DNA of 64,000 nt from Flavobacteriia bacterium (GTDB lineage: Bacteria; Bacteroidota; Bacteroidia; Flavobacteriales; Weeksellaceae), in NCBI GenBank assembly GCA_015999765.1, contig JAECQR010000003.1, positions 248,001-312,000 on the forward strand. The letters run 5' to 3'. A program made the position numbers and the translations under genes. This document shows, one piece after another, positions 28,914 to 37,722 of the stretch. Position 1 is the first letter of the stretch. Each line of letters opens with the position of its first letter. The notes under the pieces were generated by a model. It was given only the letters and a program-made list of their open reading frames with translations. It had not been told where the DNA came from and made no database searches.

Positions 28914-31598
28914 TTAATTATCAGCGTGCCGCTTAAACAGCATTTTGTAGAGTTCGTGCGCGGTGAGTGGCATTAAACCAAGTATTGCCGCCATGATCCA
29001 TCCCTTCTGGTCCAACATATGAAGCTTGAAAGCATCCCGAAGTAGTGGAACAAAAAGCACCAGAACCTGAAGCAGAATTCCCAAAACAATAGCACCGATC
29101 AGGTATTTGTTGCTGAAAAACCCAACTGCGAAAATACTCTTTTTCATATTTCTTAATCCCAGAGAGTAGAAAAGCTGAGCCAATACCAATACCATAAAAG
29201 CCAGAGTCCTCGCATTTTTTACTACCTCGTCCGGGACATTTCTATCTGAGGGCGAATATCCCATCTCGTAATATCCGAACCAGAACGCGAAAATACAGAT
29301 AAGACCGATAAAGAGACCGCCTAGAACCGCCTGCAGACCTGCCCCATGGGAAAAGAAATTTTCTTTCGGATCACGGGGGCTTTCATTCATTACATCCGGG
29401 TCGCCATTATCCATTCCCAACGCGATAGCCGGTAGAGAATCGGTGATTAAATTAATCCATAAAAGCTGTGTGGCAATGAGCGGAGAAGCCCAGCCTATAA
29501 TCAAAGCAATAACCATAAGTACTACTTCTCCCAGATTGCAGGTGAGCAGAAATATCACCGATTTTTTAATATTGCTGTAAATATTTCTGCCCTGCTCTAT
29601 TGCTTTTACGATGGTGGAGAAATTATCATCGGTCAGAATCATATCGGCAGCGCCTTTTGCAACGTCTGTACCGGTGATTCCCATAGCGACTCCAATATCT
29701 GCTGCATTTAAAGATGGGGCGTCATTTACGCCGTCGCCGGTCATGGAAACAATGTTGCCATTAGCTTTCAGGGCACGTACAATCTTTACTTTGTGCTCCG
29801 GTGACACGCGGGCGTATACCAGGTACTGATCCACATTATTCTTTAAGTCTTCATCGCTGAAATCATCCAGTTCAGGACCGGTAATAACTTCTTCGAGATG
29901 TTTTGCGATTTCCAGATCTTTCGCAATAGCGAAGGCTGTGTTTTTGTGATCACCTGTAATCATCACGGTCTTAATTCCTGCGTTTTTAGCAAGGGCAATT
30001 GAGGGTTTCACTTCATCCCTTGCAGGATCGATCATGCCTACAAGACCAAGAAGCACCAGCTCCTGCTCCATTTCCCCGGGTTGAGTATCTCTTGCGGCGG
30101 GTTTGTATGCCAAAGCCAATGTCCGCAATGCCCGATCCGACATTTCGCGTGCTGCGTTGCTAAAATTCTCCAAATCACGATCTCTTACATCCCGGATCTC
30201 GCCTTCCACAAAAATTTTGGTGCAGACTTTTTTCAGACTTCCCAAAGCTCCTTTCGTGAAAACCTTATAGTCCCCATTTTCTTCTTTCACCAGAACAGAC
30301 ATCATTTTGCGGTCGCTGTCGAATGCTTTCTCATTGATTCTTATGGTATCTCTGCTTAAATCCTTTCTATCCAGACTAATAGTATCTCCCATCACCAGCA
30401 GTGCAATTTCGGTGGGATCTCCGGTCGAGTTACCGTTTTCCAGTGTTGCATCAGAACATAGAATCATTCCTTTGCCAAGGAGTTTTGCGGAGTTGGGAAT
30501 TTTATCCCGCTTATCATCATCCAGATCAATAAGACCGTCTGAAGTAAAAATCTGGGTGACCGTCATTTTATTCATGGTTAAAGTACCTGTTTTATCAGAA
30601 CAGATCACATTCACAGAACCCAGTGTTTCTACTGCCGGAAGTCGGCGGATAATCGCATTTTTCTTCGACATAGAAGTTACGCCTATCGAAAGCACCACCG
30701 CTACAATGGCCGCCAATCCTTCCGGAATAGAAGCTACTGCAAGCGATACAGCAGTAAGAAACATTTCAGCCAAATCCCTGCCCTGAAACCAAGATAAAAC
30801 AAAAATAAAAGCGCAGATGGCCACAGCAATCTTTCCGAGCATTTTACCCAGGTCATTAAGTCTTTTCTCCAGCGGAGTTTTGGTAGATTCTTCGTTATCA
30901 ATGAGGTGGGCAATTTTTCCGACTTCGGTTTTCATTCCGGTTTCTACAACTACGCCAACTCCCCTTCCGTAAGTCACTACAGAAGTCATGAAAGCCTGAT
31001 TTTCCCTGTCACCAATCGGCGTATTTGGATCATCATAAACATCTTCAGCCCTTTTATTTTCGGGCACGGATTCTCCGGTAAGTGCAGATTCTTCGGTCTG
31101 AAGATTGGCAGTTTCAATCAGACGAAGATCTGCGGGGATGATTCGTCCTGCTTCAAGAATTACAATATCGCCGGGAACAAGTTCAGAACTGTCGATTTCC
31201 TTGGTGTAAGCATCTCTTTTTACCAGTGCTTTTGGTGACGACATTTTCATCAGGGCTTCAATCGCTTTTCCGGCTTTTATTTCCTGATAAACGCCAATTC
31301 CGGCATTAATCATAATCACCAAAATAATGATGACAGAATCCACATATTCACCCATGAGAGAAGTGATAATTACTGCGGCAAAAAGTACATAAATCAGCCA
31401 GTCATTCAGCTGAGAAAGAAAAATCTGAAATACAGATTTCTTTTTTTTGGCCTGGAGCTTATTTTCTCCGAACTTCTTCCTTCGGACTAAAACTTCATCT
31501 TCGGACAGGCCATTGTCAGGGTTTACTTTAAGGTCCTCTAAAGTTTCAGTTATTGATTTGGTAAACCACATGGTATTATTTTTATGTTTTACGGACAC
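28914..31598 (-). CDS. P2A-type calcium-translocating ATPase
   Basis: 894 residues. N-terminal cation-ATPase domain, the TGES actuator motif (ALTGESVPENK), phosphorylation site SDKTGTLT, nucleotide-binding domain, hinge TGDGVNDAPSLNAADIG, and ten predicted membrane helices. Residues matching the SERCA calcium site are kept: SIPEGL in helix 4, N-x2-E in TCNLGEVV (helix 5) and N-x3-D in LWINLITDSLPAIALG (helix 6). These support Ca2+ export rather than K+, Mg2+ or heavy-metal transport. It lies upstream of and abuts the AI-2E family gene. Confidence 0.92.
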   Translation of the reverse strand: MSVKHKNNTMWFTKSITETLEDLKVNPDNGLSEDEVLVRRKKFGENKLQAKKKKSVFQIFLSQLNDWLIYVLFAAVIITSLMGEYVDSVIIILVIMINAGIGVYQEIKAGKAIEALMKMSSPKALVKRDAYTKEIDSSELVPGDIVILEAGRIIPADLRLIETANLQTEESALTGESVPENKRAEDVYDDPNTPIGDRENQAFMTSVVTYGRGVGVVVETGMKTEVGKIAHLIDNEESTKTPLEKRLNDLGKMLGKIAVAICAFIFVLSWFQGRDLAEMFLTAVSLAVASIPEGLAAIVAVVLSIGVTSMSKKNAIIRRLPAVETLGSVNVICSDKTGTLTMNKMTVTQIFTSDGLIDLDDDKRDKIPNSAKLLGKGMILCSDATLENGNSTGDPTEIALLVMGDTISLDRKDLSRDTIRINEKAFDSDRKMMSVLVKEENGDYKVFTKGALGSLKKVCTKIFVEGEIRDVRDRDLENFSNAAREMSDRALRTLALAYKPAARDTQPGEMEQELVLLGLVGMIDPARDEVKPSIALAKNAGIKTVMITGDHKNTAFAIAKDLEIAKHLEEVITGPELDDFSDEDLKNNVDQYLVYARVSPEHKVKIVRALKANGNIVSMTGDGVNDAPSLNAADIGVAMGITGTDVAKGAADMILTDDNFSTIVKAIEQGRNIYSNIKKSVIFLLTCNLGEVVLMVIALIIGWASPLIATQLLWINLITDSLPAIALGMDNGDPDVMNESPRDPKENFFSHGAGLQAVLGGLFIGLICIFAFWFGYYEMGYSPSDRNVPDEVVKNARTLAFMVLVLAQLFYSLGLRNMKKSIFAVGFFSNKYLIGAIVLGILLQVLVLFVPLLRDAFKLHMLDQKGWIMAAILGLMPLTAHELYKMLFKRHADN

Positions 31599-31652
31599 CT
31601 AAATTTAAGCAATATTCCCATAAGATTATGCCGGCTGCATCACTTTAATACA

Positions 31653-31682
31653 CAAAAAAAACCTTTCCAAAATGAAAAGGTT
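31653..31682 (-). terminator. Intrinsic terminator after the FMN reductase gene
   Basis: On the minus strand a 9-bp stem (31682-31674/31668-31660, one G-U pair) is followed by six T. Confidence 0.75.
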
Positions 31683-31701
31683 TAAATAGTAATGGTTTTA
31701 T

Positions 31702-32247
31702 CTAAAATTTTTCAACCCATTTCTGATAGGCTTCCACAAAACCTTTCAGGAATTTTTCGGTTGCTTCTACCACGGTTGTTCCATCTTCTTTAAAGATTTC
31801 AGCGGCATTCCCGATATAAGCTTCAGGCTGTGCCATCATAAAAACGTCCAGAAACACAACGGCCTGACGGATATTATGGTTGGCACCAAACGCACCCAAT
31901 GAACTCGGTGAAGCGGTAACAACGGCTCCCGGCTTGCTTTGCCACACGCTGCTGCCATAAGGCCGTGAACCAACGTCGATCGCGTTTTTCAGCGCGCCCG
32001 GAATGGTTCGGTTGTATTCTGGAGAGACAAACAGAACACCATCGGAGGCTTTAACTTTTGCACGGAAATCTGTCCATTCCTGCGGAGGATTTTGATCCAG
32101 ATCTTCGTTATAAAGTGGAAGATTCCCAATTTCAACAATTTCCATTTCCAGATTTGTTTGCGACAGCCTGATTAATTCATTAGCGATCTTTCTGTTGTAC
32201 GACTCCTTTCTCAGGGAGCCCACGAGCACTGCAATTTTTTTTGCCAT
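31702..32247 (-). CDS. NADPH-dependent FMN reductase (quinone reductase type)
   Basis: 181 residues of the flavodoxin-like fold: GSLRKESYNRKIANEL near the start (FMN phosphate loop), SPEYNRTIPGALKNAID near residue 76, and a conserved SLGAFGANHNIRQAV region. Relatives (ChrR, YieF, azoreductases) reduce quinones, chromate or azo dyes using NAD(P)H. It is 82 bases downstream of the SDR gene on the same strand and ends at a strong terminator. Confidence 0.88.
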   Translation of the reverse strand: MAKKIAVLVGSLRKESYNRKIANELIRLSQTNLEMEIVEIGNLPLYNEDLDQNPPQEWTDFRAKVKASDGVLFVSPEYNRTIPGALKNAIDVGSRPYGSSVWQSKPGAVVTASPSSLGAFGANHNIRQAVVFLDVFMMAQPEAYIGNAAEIFKEDGTTVVEATEKFLKGFVEAYQKWVEKF

Positions 32248-32329
32248 AATTTATTTTTTTATTATGATGAGGTGAATTTAAACCTTTAAATCACCCATCT
32301 ACATTTTAAAATTTATAATTAAAAATTTC

Positions 32330-33085
32330 CTAAACTGCGAGATATCCACCGTCCACAGGATAATAAGATCCGGTCACGAAGGAAGCATCATCTGAAGCCA
32401 GGAAAAGCAGCATTGCCGCGATTTCGTCGGGCTCACCCAATCTTCCGAACGCATGTTTGGTTTCCAGGAAATCAAGGGCTTCCCTGCCCATCGTTTCTTC
32501 GTTGACCATTCCGCTGTAGATAAATCCCGGTCCTACTGCATTAATGCGCACTTTATCTTTAGCATATTCCCATGCAGCTGATTTCGTAAGCCCTACGACA
32601 CCGTGTTTTGCGGCCACGTAACCGGAGGAGGTTGCGAAACCTGCCTGACCGAGAATAGACGCGATATTAATGATGCTGCCGCTTCCGTTTTTTACCATTG
32701 CCGGAGCCTGGTATTTCACGCCGTAAAACACACCTGAAAGATTGATATCGATTACCCTTTTCCAGCCTTCTACCGACATATCACCTGCTTTGTTAACTTC
32801 TCCGCCGATTCCGGCGTTGTTTACGGCTACGTCCAGCTTGCCGAATGCTTTCAGCGTTTCTTCAACAAGTCTTTCATTATCTTCCGGGCTGGACGAATCT
32901 GCTTTCACGAAAACGGCTTGGGCTCCGCTGCTTTTAATTTCTTCTACAACGTTGTTGCCATGCTCTTCGTTGATGTCGCTCACCACAACTTTAGCGCCTT
33001 CTTTTGCAAAAAGTAATGCGGTAGCTTTTCCGATTCCTGAACCTGCGCCTGTAATGATCGCTACTTTGTTTTCTAGCTTTTTCAT
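32330..33085 (-). CDS. Classical short-chain dehydrogenase/reductase
   Basis: 251 residues. TGAGSGIGKA (cofactor loop, residues 12-21), NNAG, the catalytic Ser in NIASILG, YVAAK (Tyr-x3-Lys) and the C-terminal FLASDDASFVTGSYYPVDGG. The Asp-type residue after strand 2 (VVVSDINEEH) favours NAD(H). Database labels of the glucose 1-dehydrogenase type are common for such proteins, but the substrate is not predictable. Probably co-transcribed with the FMN reductase gene. Confidence 0.88.
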   Translation of the reverse strand: MKKLENKVAIITGAGSGIGKATALLFAKEGAKVVVSDINEEHGNNVVEEIKSSGAQAVFVKADSSSPEDNERLVEETLKAFGKLDVAVNNAGIGGEVNKAGDMSVEGWKRVIDINLSGVFYGVKYQAPAMVKNGSGSIINIASILGQAGFATSSGYVAAKHGVVGLTKSAAWEYAKDKVRINAVGPGFIYSGMVNEETMGREALDFLETKHAFGRLGEPDEIAAMLLFLASDDASFVTGSYYPVDGGYLAV

Positions 33086-33214
33086 ATGTTTAATATTTAA
33101 AAATTTAAATTGAAGTAATTCTGTCTGCCTGAAAGATGCTGTCTGCCATACAAATTTAGGTCAAAGAAAATCTTAAAACGTTGATATATGTTAATTTAAC
33201 AGATTTTAATACAT

Positions 33215-33240
33215 AAAAAAAACAGGCTAAACAGCCTGCT
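33215..33240 (-). terminator. Intrinsic terminator after ychF
   Basis: Minus strand: AGCAGGCT, loop GTTT, AGCCTGT, then a run of T. A second perfect 11-bp hairpin (33255-33265/33270-33280) overlaps the ychF stop codon just upstream; it has no T run. Confidence 0.8.
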
Positions 33241-33279
33241 TTGAATTATACTTTAAGTGATATTTATGCAAATATCACT

Positions 33280-34371
33280 TTATACATTAAATCTGAAATG
33301 CATTACGTCGCCATCTTTAACGATGTATTCTTTTCCTTCTACCCTCATTTTTCCCGCTTCTTTTACTTTGGCTTCAGAACCGAAATTGATGAAATCTTCA
33401 TAGCCGATAACTTCAGCACGGATAAATCCTTTTTCGAAATCGGTGTGAATCACTCCTGCCGCCTGTGGCGCTGTCCAGCCCTGACCGATAGTCCAGGCAC
33501 GAACTTCTTTAACCCCCGCAGTGAAATATGTCTGAAGTTTAAGTAAATCGTATGCTTTTCTAATGAGTCGGTTTACGCCCGGTTCTTCAAGGCCAAGTTC
33601 TTCAAGGAACATCTGTCTTTCTTCGAAAGTCTCCAGTTCGTTGATGTCTGCTTCGATCTGTACGGCTAATACAACCACTTCAGCATTTTCTTTCGCTGCC
33701 ATTTCCTCGATCTTTGCGATCCATTCGTTGCCGTTTTTAATGGAATTTTCATCCACATTACAAACATAAAGAACGGGTTTGTTGGTGAGAAGCTGAATTT
33801 CAGAAATAACAGATTGTGCAAAATCATCCATTGGGAATTCTCTCGCATTTTGACCGTCTTCTACAAATTTCTGAAGATTCTGCAGGATTTCATATGTTAA
33901 AACGTCCTCCTTTTTTCCGGATTTGATGAACTTTTTCGCTTTATCCACGGCTTTACCGATGGCCTCCATGTCTTTCAGCTGAAGTTCTATATCGATGATT
34001 TCTTTGTCGCGCAACGGATCTACAGTTCCTTCTACGTGAATGATATTACCGTTTTCAAAACATCTTAAAACATGGATGATTGCCTCACATTCGCGGATGT
34101 TAGCCAGGAACTGATTACCCAGACCTTCTCCTTTACTTGCGCCCTTCACCAGTCCGGCAATATCTACAATTTCTACTACGGCCGGTAAAACACGTTCTGG
34201 ATTCACGAGTTTTTCGAGTTCGAATAATCTCTGGTCAGGCACGGAAACGGTTCCCAGATTGGGTTCAATCGTACAGAACGGATAGTTGGCAGACTGTGCT
34301 TTAGCGTTGCTCAGACAGTTAAAAAGGGTTGATTTACCTACATTGGGCAAACCTACGATTCCACATTTCAT
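33280..34371 (-). CDS. ychF: Obg-family ATPase YchF
   Basis: 363 residues. G1 motif GLPNVGKST at residues 6-14, G3-type DIAGLVKGAS, an altered G4 (NVDE in place of NKxD, explaining ATP preference in this family), and the C-terminal TGS-like domain (FTAGVKEVRAWTI, DFEKGFIRAEVI). It is a ribosome-associated redox-responsive ATPase. A TATCTTTG -7 box lies at 34436-34429 on the minus strand. It is divergent from the BlaI-like gene. Confidence 0.95.
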   Translation of the reverse strand: MKCGIVGLPNVGKSTLFNCLSNAKAQSANYPFCTIEPNLGTVSVPDQRLFELEKLVNPERVLPAVVEIVDIAGLVKGASKGEGLGNQFLANIRECEAIIHVLRCFENGNIIHVEGTVDPLRDKEIIDIELQLKDMEAIGKAVDKAKKFIKSGKKEDVLTYEILQNLQKFVEDGQNAREFPMDDFAQSVISEIQLLTNKPVLYVCNVDENSIKNGNEWIAKIEEMAAKENAEVVVLAVQIEADINELETFEERQMFLEELGLEEPGVNRLIRKAYDLLKLQTYFTAGVKEVRAWTIGQGWTAPQAAGVIHTDFEKGFIRAEVIGYEDFINFGSEAKVKEAGKMRVEGKEYIVKDGDVMHFRFNV

Positions 34372-34537
34372 AAATTTTTGCTTTTAGCAAGACACTTTTG
34401 GCGCGTTGCAGTTTAAATTAAAGGTGTGCAAAGATAATGTTTTTGAACAAAACCTCATGCAATTTAAAATGCTTGATAATTTAGGATACCTAAAAGTTTT
34501 AAAACTGAGAATCAATACTTTAGATTTAAATCATATA

Positions 34538-34559
34538 TATCACTATAAAAATAGTTGTA
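34538..34559 (+). promoter_or_regulatory. Upstream operator O1 of the BlaI-like gene
   Basis: TATCACTA (34538-34545), 6 bases, TAGTTGTA (34552-34559): an imperfect inverted repeat with the same 8-6-8 geometry as O2. It covers the TTG of the promoter (34555-34557). Confidence 0.55.
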
Positions 34560-34584
34560 AGAGTAGAATTAATTCCTACATTTG
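34555..34584 (+). promoter_or_regulatory. Promoter of the BlaI/M56 operon
   Basis: TTG (34555-34557), 19 bases, TACATTTG (34577-34584). The ATG at 34606 is 21 bases past the box, so the mRNA would have a very short leader. Confidence 0.7.
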
Positions 34585-34606
34585 TATCACTAAATACATA
34601 GTGATA
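34585..34606 (+). promoter_or_regulatory. Operator O2 of the BlaI-like gene
   Basis: Perfect inverted repeat TATCACTA (34585-34592), 6 bases, TAGTGATA (34599-34606). It begins directly after the -7 box and ends on the A of the start codon, where a repressor would block initiation. Confidence 0.65.
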
Positions 34607-34965
34607 TGCAGATTGCTCAATTAACAAAAGCCGAAGAACAGGTAATGCAGTATCTCTGGGAGATCGAAAAAGGTTTTCTGAAAGATATTCTGGAAGTTTT
34701 TCCTGAACCAAAACCGCATACCAATACAGTGTCAACCATTTTGAAAGTACTGAAGGAAAAAGATTTTGTTGATTACGAGGTTCATGGAAGGCAGCATGAG
34801 TATTTTCCACTCGTTTCCAAAGAAAAATACAGCGGAAAATCGATGAAAAGTCTGGTGAAGAATTACTTTGAAGGATCTTACAAAAACGCGGTTTCATTTC
34901 TGGTCGAAAAAAATGAGATGAGTGTGGAAGATCTGGAAATGCTGCTGAACGAACTTAAAAAATAA
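34606..34965 (+). CDS. BlaI/MecI/CopY family repressor
   Basis: 119 residues. An N-terminal winged helix (LTKAEEQVMQYLWEIEKGFLKDILEVF, then TNTVSTILKVLKEKDFVDYE as recognition helix and wing) and a C-terminal dimerisation helix. BlaI repressors bind paired sites as dimers and are inactivated when their M56 partner cleaves them. The partner gene follows after 4 bases. Two matching inverted repeats lie over its own promoter, so autorepression is very likely. No beta-lactamase gene is adjacent; targets other than resistance are probable in Bacteroidota. Confidence 0.93.
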   Translation: MQIAQLTKAEEQVMQYLWEIEKGFLKDILEVFPEPKPHTNTVSTILKVLKEKDFVDYEVHGRQHEYFPLVSKEKYSGKSMKSLVKNYFEGSYKNAVSFLVEKNEMSVEDLEMLLNELKK

Positions 34966-34969
34966 CAGC

Positions 34970-36715
34970 ATGGAAACACTTATTCTGTATCTGGCAAAAG
35001 TTATTTTAACATCGGGTGTAATGTTTTGCTATTACCGGTTGTTTTTAAAAGACAGGACTTTTCACCACTACAACAGATTCTATTTGCTCTTCGTGTTGTT
35101 GGTAAGTCTCCTGCTGCCGTTAGTGAAGGTAGATTATTTTACAGTTGAAGTAAACAGCGGTATTTATCTGTTGATAAACAAATTACAGTATTTTAATGAA
35201 TCTAAAACTTTAAGCCATGATTTCATTGATCTTACATATTTTATTTACGCTTTTGGATTGGTTGCTCTCCTTTTTCTCGGCAGGCTGATTTATGGAATGA
35301 TTTCCATCCAACTGCTTAAGAGAAGATTCCAGAGAGAACAGATTGAGGACATCAGTTTCTACCACACCAATCTGCCCGAAGCTCCGTTTTCCTATTTCAG
35401 AAATCTGTTCTGGAAAGATTCCATCGCCCTGAATTCAGATTTGGGACAGCAGATCCTGAAGCACGAAATGGTACATATAGAGCAGAAGCATTCCCGGGAT
35501 AAAATCTTCACCGAAATCGTTACTGCAATATTTTGGTTCAATCCTTTCTTCTACCTTATCAAAAAAGAAATTACATTAATACACGAATATCTGGCTGATA
35601 AAAAAGCCATCAAAAACTCGGACCCGAGAGCATTTGCGCAGATGCTTCTGGCAAGTCAGTTTTCCGGAAAACACTTACCCGCCGCGAGTCCGTTTCTTAG
35701 TTCCAACCTTAAAAAAAGAATCACAATGCTTACCAAATCAAAAACCAAATACAGCTATGCGCGGCGTCTGTTCGCATTGCCCATTCTGTTTATCCTTACG
35801 TTCGCCTACCTTGTTAACGCAAAAAACAGGGAAATAAAAGAAACCAATCTGGAAATTGAGAAGTTTATTGCAATCGTACAAAAAGATACCTTAACCGCAC
35901 CTCCTGCTTCCCCGCCCGATGCACCGCCCGTTCCACCGGTTCCGCCTGCAATAGAGAAACAAATTAAGCTGAAGAATGAGGAGCTTAAACCGCTGAACGA
36001 TGCATTGATTAAGAATAATGAAGAAGCAAAAAAAATAAGCAAAGAGATGAGTCTTACAGGCAAGAAGCTCGAAAAATTAGCGAAGAAAAACGACTTCAAC
36101 AGTCCTAAGTTCAAAGAACTTGAAAAAGAAATGAGCCAGCTGAGCGGAAAAATGGATCAACTTTTCAATTCAGAAGACTTTAAATTCAACATGAAAAACC
36201 TGAAACTGAAACAGGTGGAAATGGATAAGCTTTATTCACAACTCGACAGTTTCTATAATTCTGAAGATTTCAAAATGAAGATTAAAGCCGCTGAAGATCA
36301 GGCAAAAGCAGCCGACCAGCTTTATAACTCACCGGAATTCAAGAAAAAGATTCAGGAAGCTGAGCGCAAAGCAAAGGAAATGGAAAAGAAAGTGAATTCC
36401 CCGGAGTTCAAAAAGCAAATTGAAGAAGCAGAAAAACGCGCCAGAGAAGTTGAAAAACAGGTTAATTCACCTGAATTCCAACTGCGCATAAAAGAAGCTG
36501 AAAAAGCTGCTGTGGAGGCTGCAAAGAAAAAAAACTCCGCGGATATTGTTTTCCAGAATCAGGATAAAGAAATGAACATTTATATAGACGGAAAACCTGT
36601 TACGAAAGAAGAAATGAACAAGCTCTCACCCGACCGTATCGAAAGAATGAATGTTTATAAAAAAGGATACAACGGCAGCAAAGCCAATGAAATTCACATT
36701 ACAACAAAAAACTGA
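34970..36715 (+). CDS. M56 (BlaR1-like) membrane metallopeptidase with repeat-built C-terminal tail
   Basis: 581 residues. Four membrane segments (three within about residues 1-115 and one near 265-280) surround the cytoplasmic zinc protease domain with HEMVH at 165-169 and a downstream HEYLADKKAIK element. After the last helix comes a proline-rich linker (about residues 305-325), then about six units of roughly 25 residues, each opening NS-[PE]-x-F and continuing as a charged helix (about 375-525), and a final domain (MNIYIDGKPVTKEEM...). There is no penicillin-binding domain as in true BlaR1, so the signal sensed differs. It is coupled to the upstream repressor gene. Confidence 0.9.
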   Translation: METLILYLAKVILTSGVMFCYYRLFLKDRTFHHYNRFYLLFVLLVSLLLPLVKVDYFTVEVNSGIYLLINKLQYFNESKTLSHDFIDLTYFIYAFGLVALLFLGRLIYGMISIQLLKRRFQREQIEDISFYHTNLPEAPFSYFRNLFWKDSIALNSDLGQQILKHEMVHIEQKHSRDKIFTEIVTAIFWFNPFFYLIKKEITLIHEYLADKKAIKNSDPRAFAQMLLASQFSGKHLPAASPFLSSNLKKRITMLTKSKTKYSYARRLFALPILFILTFAYLVNAKNREIKETNLEIEKFIAIVQKDTLTAPPASPPDAPPVPPVPPAIEKQIKLKNEELKPLNDALIKNNEEAKKISKEMSLTGKKLEKLAKKNDFNSPKFKELEKEMSQLSGKMDQLFNSEDFKFNMKNLKLKQVEMDKLYSQLDSFYNSEDFKMKIKAAEDQAKAADQLYNSPEFKKKIQEAERKAKEMEKKVNSPEFKKQIEEAEKRAREVEKQVNSPEFQLRIKEAEKAAVEAAKKKNSADIVFQNQDKEMNIYIDGKPVTKEEMNKLSPDRIERMNVYKKGYNGSKANEIHITTKN

Positions 36716-36780
36716 AAACATGAACGATTGCCTGGGTCTGAACACTTGGGCATTCTTTTTAATCCTATAAAACACCTTCA

Positions 36781-37644
36781 ATGAGAATATTGATTCCCGT
36801 CTTATTATTATTTTGCAACCTGTCTTTTGCGCAAAACCAGCGTTTCAGCTATTATTATTCTTTCGTGAAAGACACCTTAAACAAACAGGAAGTTACGAAA
36901 GAACTTATGAATCTTGACATCACTGAAAATGGTTCGGCATTTTACAGCCACGATGTGCATGTTTCGGACTCTACAATGACCGCTTATTACGAAAAGCAGA
37001 TTAAAACGACCGGCTCTATGAATGTGGACACCAAAATGATGTCGCAGAGAAAAGGAACAGTAAGATACAGGATCATTAAAGATTATCCCGATTTTAAGAT
37101 CTCGTCTGTGCTGAATATCGGAATTGATTACTACAAGGTATCAGACGACCGCAAATTAATTTGGAAAATACTCCCCGACAGGCAAAAAATTGGTGAATTC
37201 AATACACAGAAAGCCACCACAGAATTTGCCGGAAGAAAATGGGAAGCCTGGTTTTCTTCGGAACTTCCTTTTCAGGACGGGCCGTACAAATTTCACGGTT
37301 TGCCAGGATTGATTATAAAACTTCAGGATCATACAGGAACCCATCAGTTTGAATTGGCAGGAATTTCGAAATTTACAGATTCACCACAGAATTTTTCAGG
37401 ATTTGCAGGCCGGAATAAGGTCATCGAAATTAACAGGCTTCAATACAGAAAACTGTATCTGGAAGATCGAAATGATCCGGCAAAAGTGATTAAGCAGGCA
37501 ATGGCTAATGGCGCGACATTGAAGTTTACAGATCAGAGCGGAAATGTTATTCCCCCGGCACAAATGATTAAAAACAAAGAGCAGGGTGCAAAAGCTAAGA
37601 ATGCGAAAGACAATAATATTATTGAACTCGATCTGCTACAATAA
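36781..37644 (+). CDS. GLPGLI family protein (first of two)
   Basis: 287 residues with a signal peptide (MRILIPVLLLFCNLSFAQ). The mature protein carries the name-giving motif in DGPYKFHGLPGLIIKL near residue 165, preceded by the conserved RKWEAWFSSELPFQ. Family function is unknown; members are exported, beta-rich, and confined to Bacteroidota. It starts 65 bases after the M56 gene and probably belongs to its operon. It resembles the next gene along its whole length. Confidence 0.9.
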   Translation: MRILIPVLLLFCNLSFAQNQRFSYYYSFVKDTLNKQEVTKELMNLDITENGSAFYSHDVHVSDSTMTAYYEKQIKTTGSMNVDTKMMSQRKGTVRYRIIKDYPDFKISSVLNIGIDYYKVSDDRKLIWKILPDRQKIGEFNTQKATTEFAGRKWEAWFSSELPFQDGPYKFHGLPGLIIKLQDHTGTHQFELAGISKFTDSPQNFSGFAGRNKVIEINRLQYRKLYLEDRNDPAKVIKQAMANGATLKFTDQSGNVIPPAQMIKNKEQGAKAKNAKDNNIIELDLLQ

Positions 37645-37722
37645 GAGAGTTTAAAGAAACGTTTTCTTCCTATTGATTTCTATATGTTGGATTGATTTTT
37701 TTCTATCTTTATAAAAAAATTA

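Noticed and set aside
30307-30786. 159-codon plus-strand ORF opposite the calcium ATPase gene
   Set aside because: Antisense to the conserved phosphorylation and actuator regions; no protein pattern of its own.
34606-36715. BlaI/BlaR1 pair as a beta-lactam resistance locus
   Set aside because: No beta-lactamase or penicillin-binding gene is adjacent and the M56 protein lacks a penicillin-binding sensor domain.
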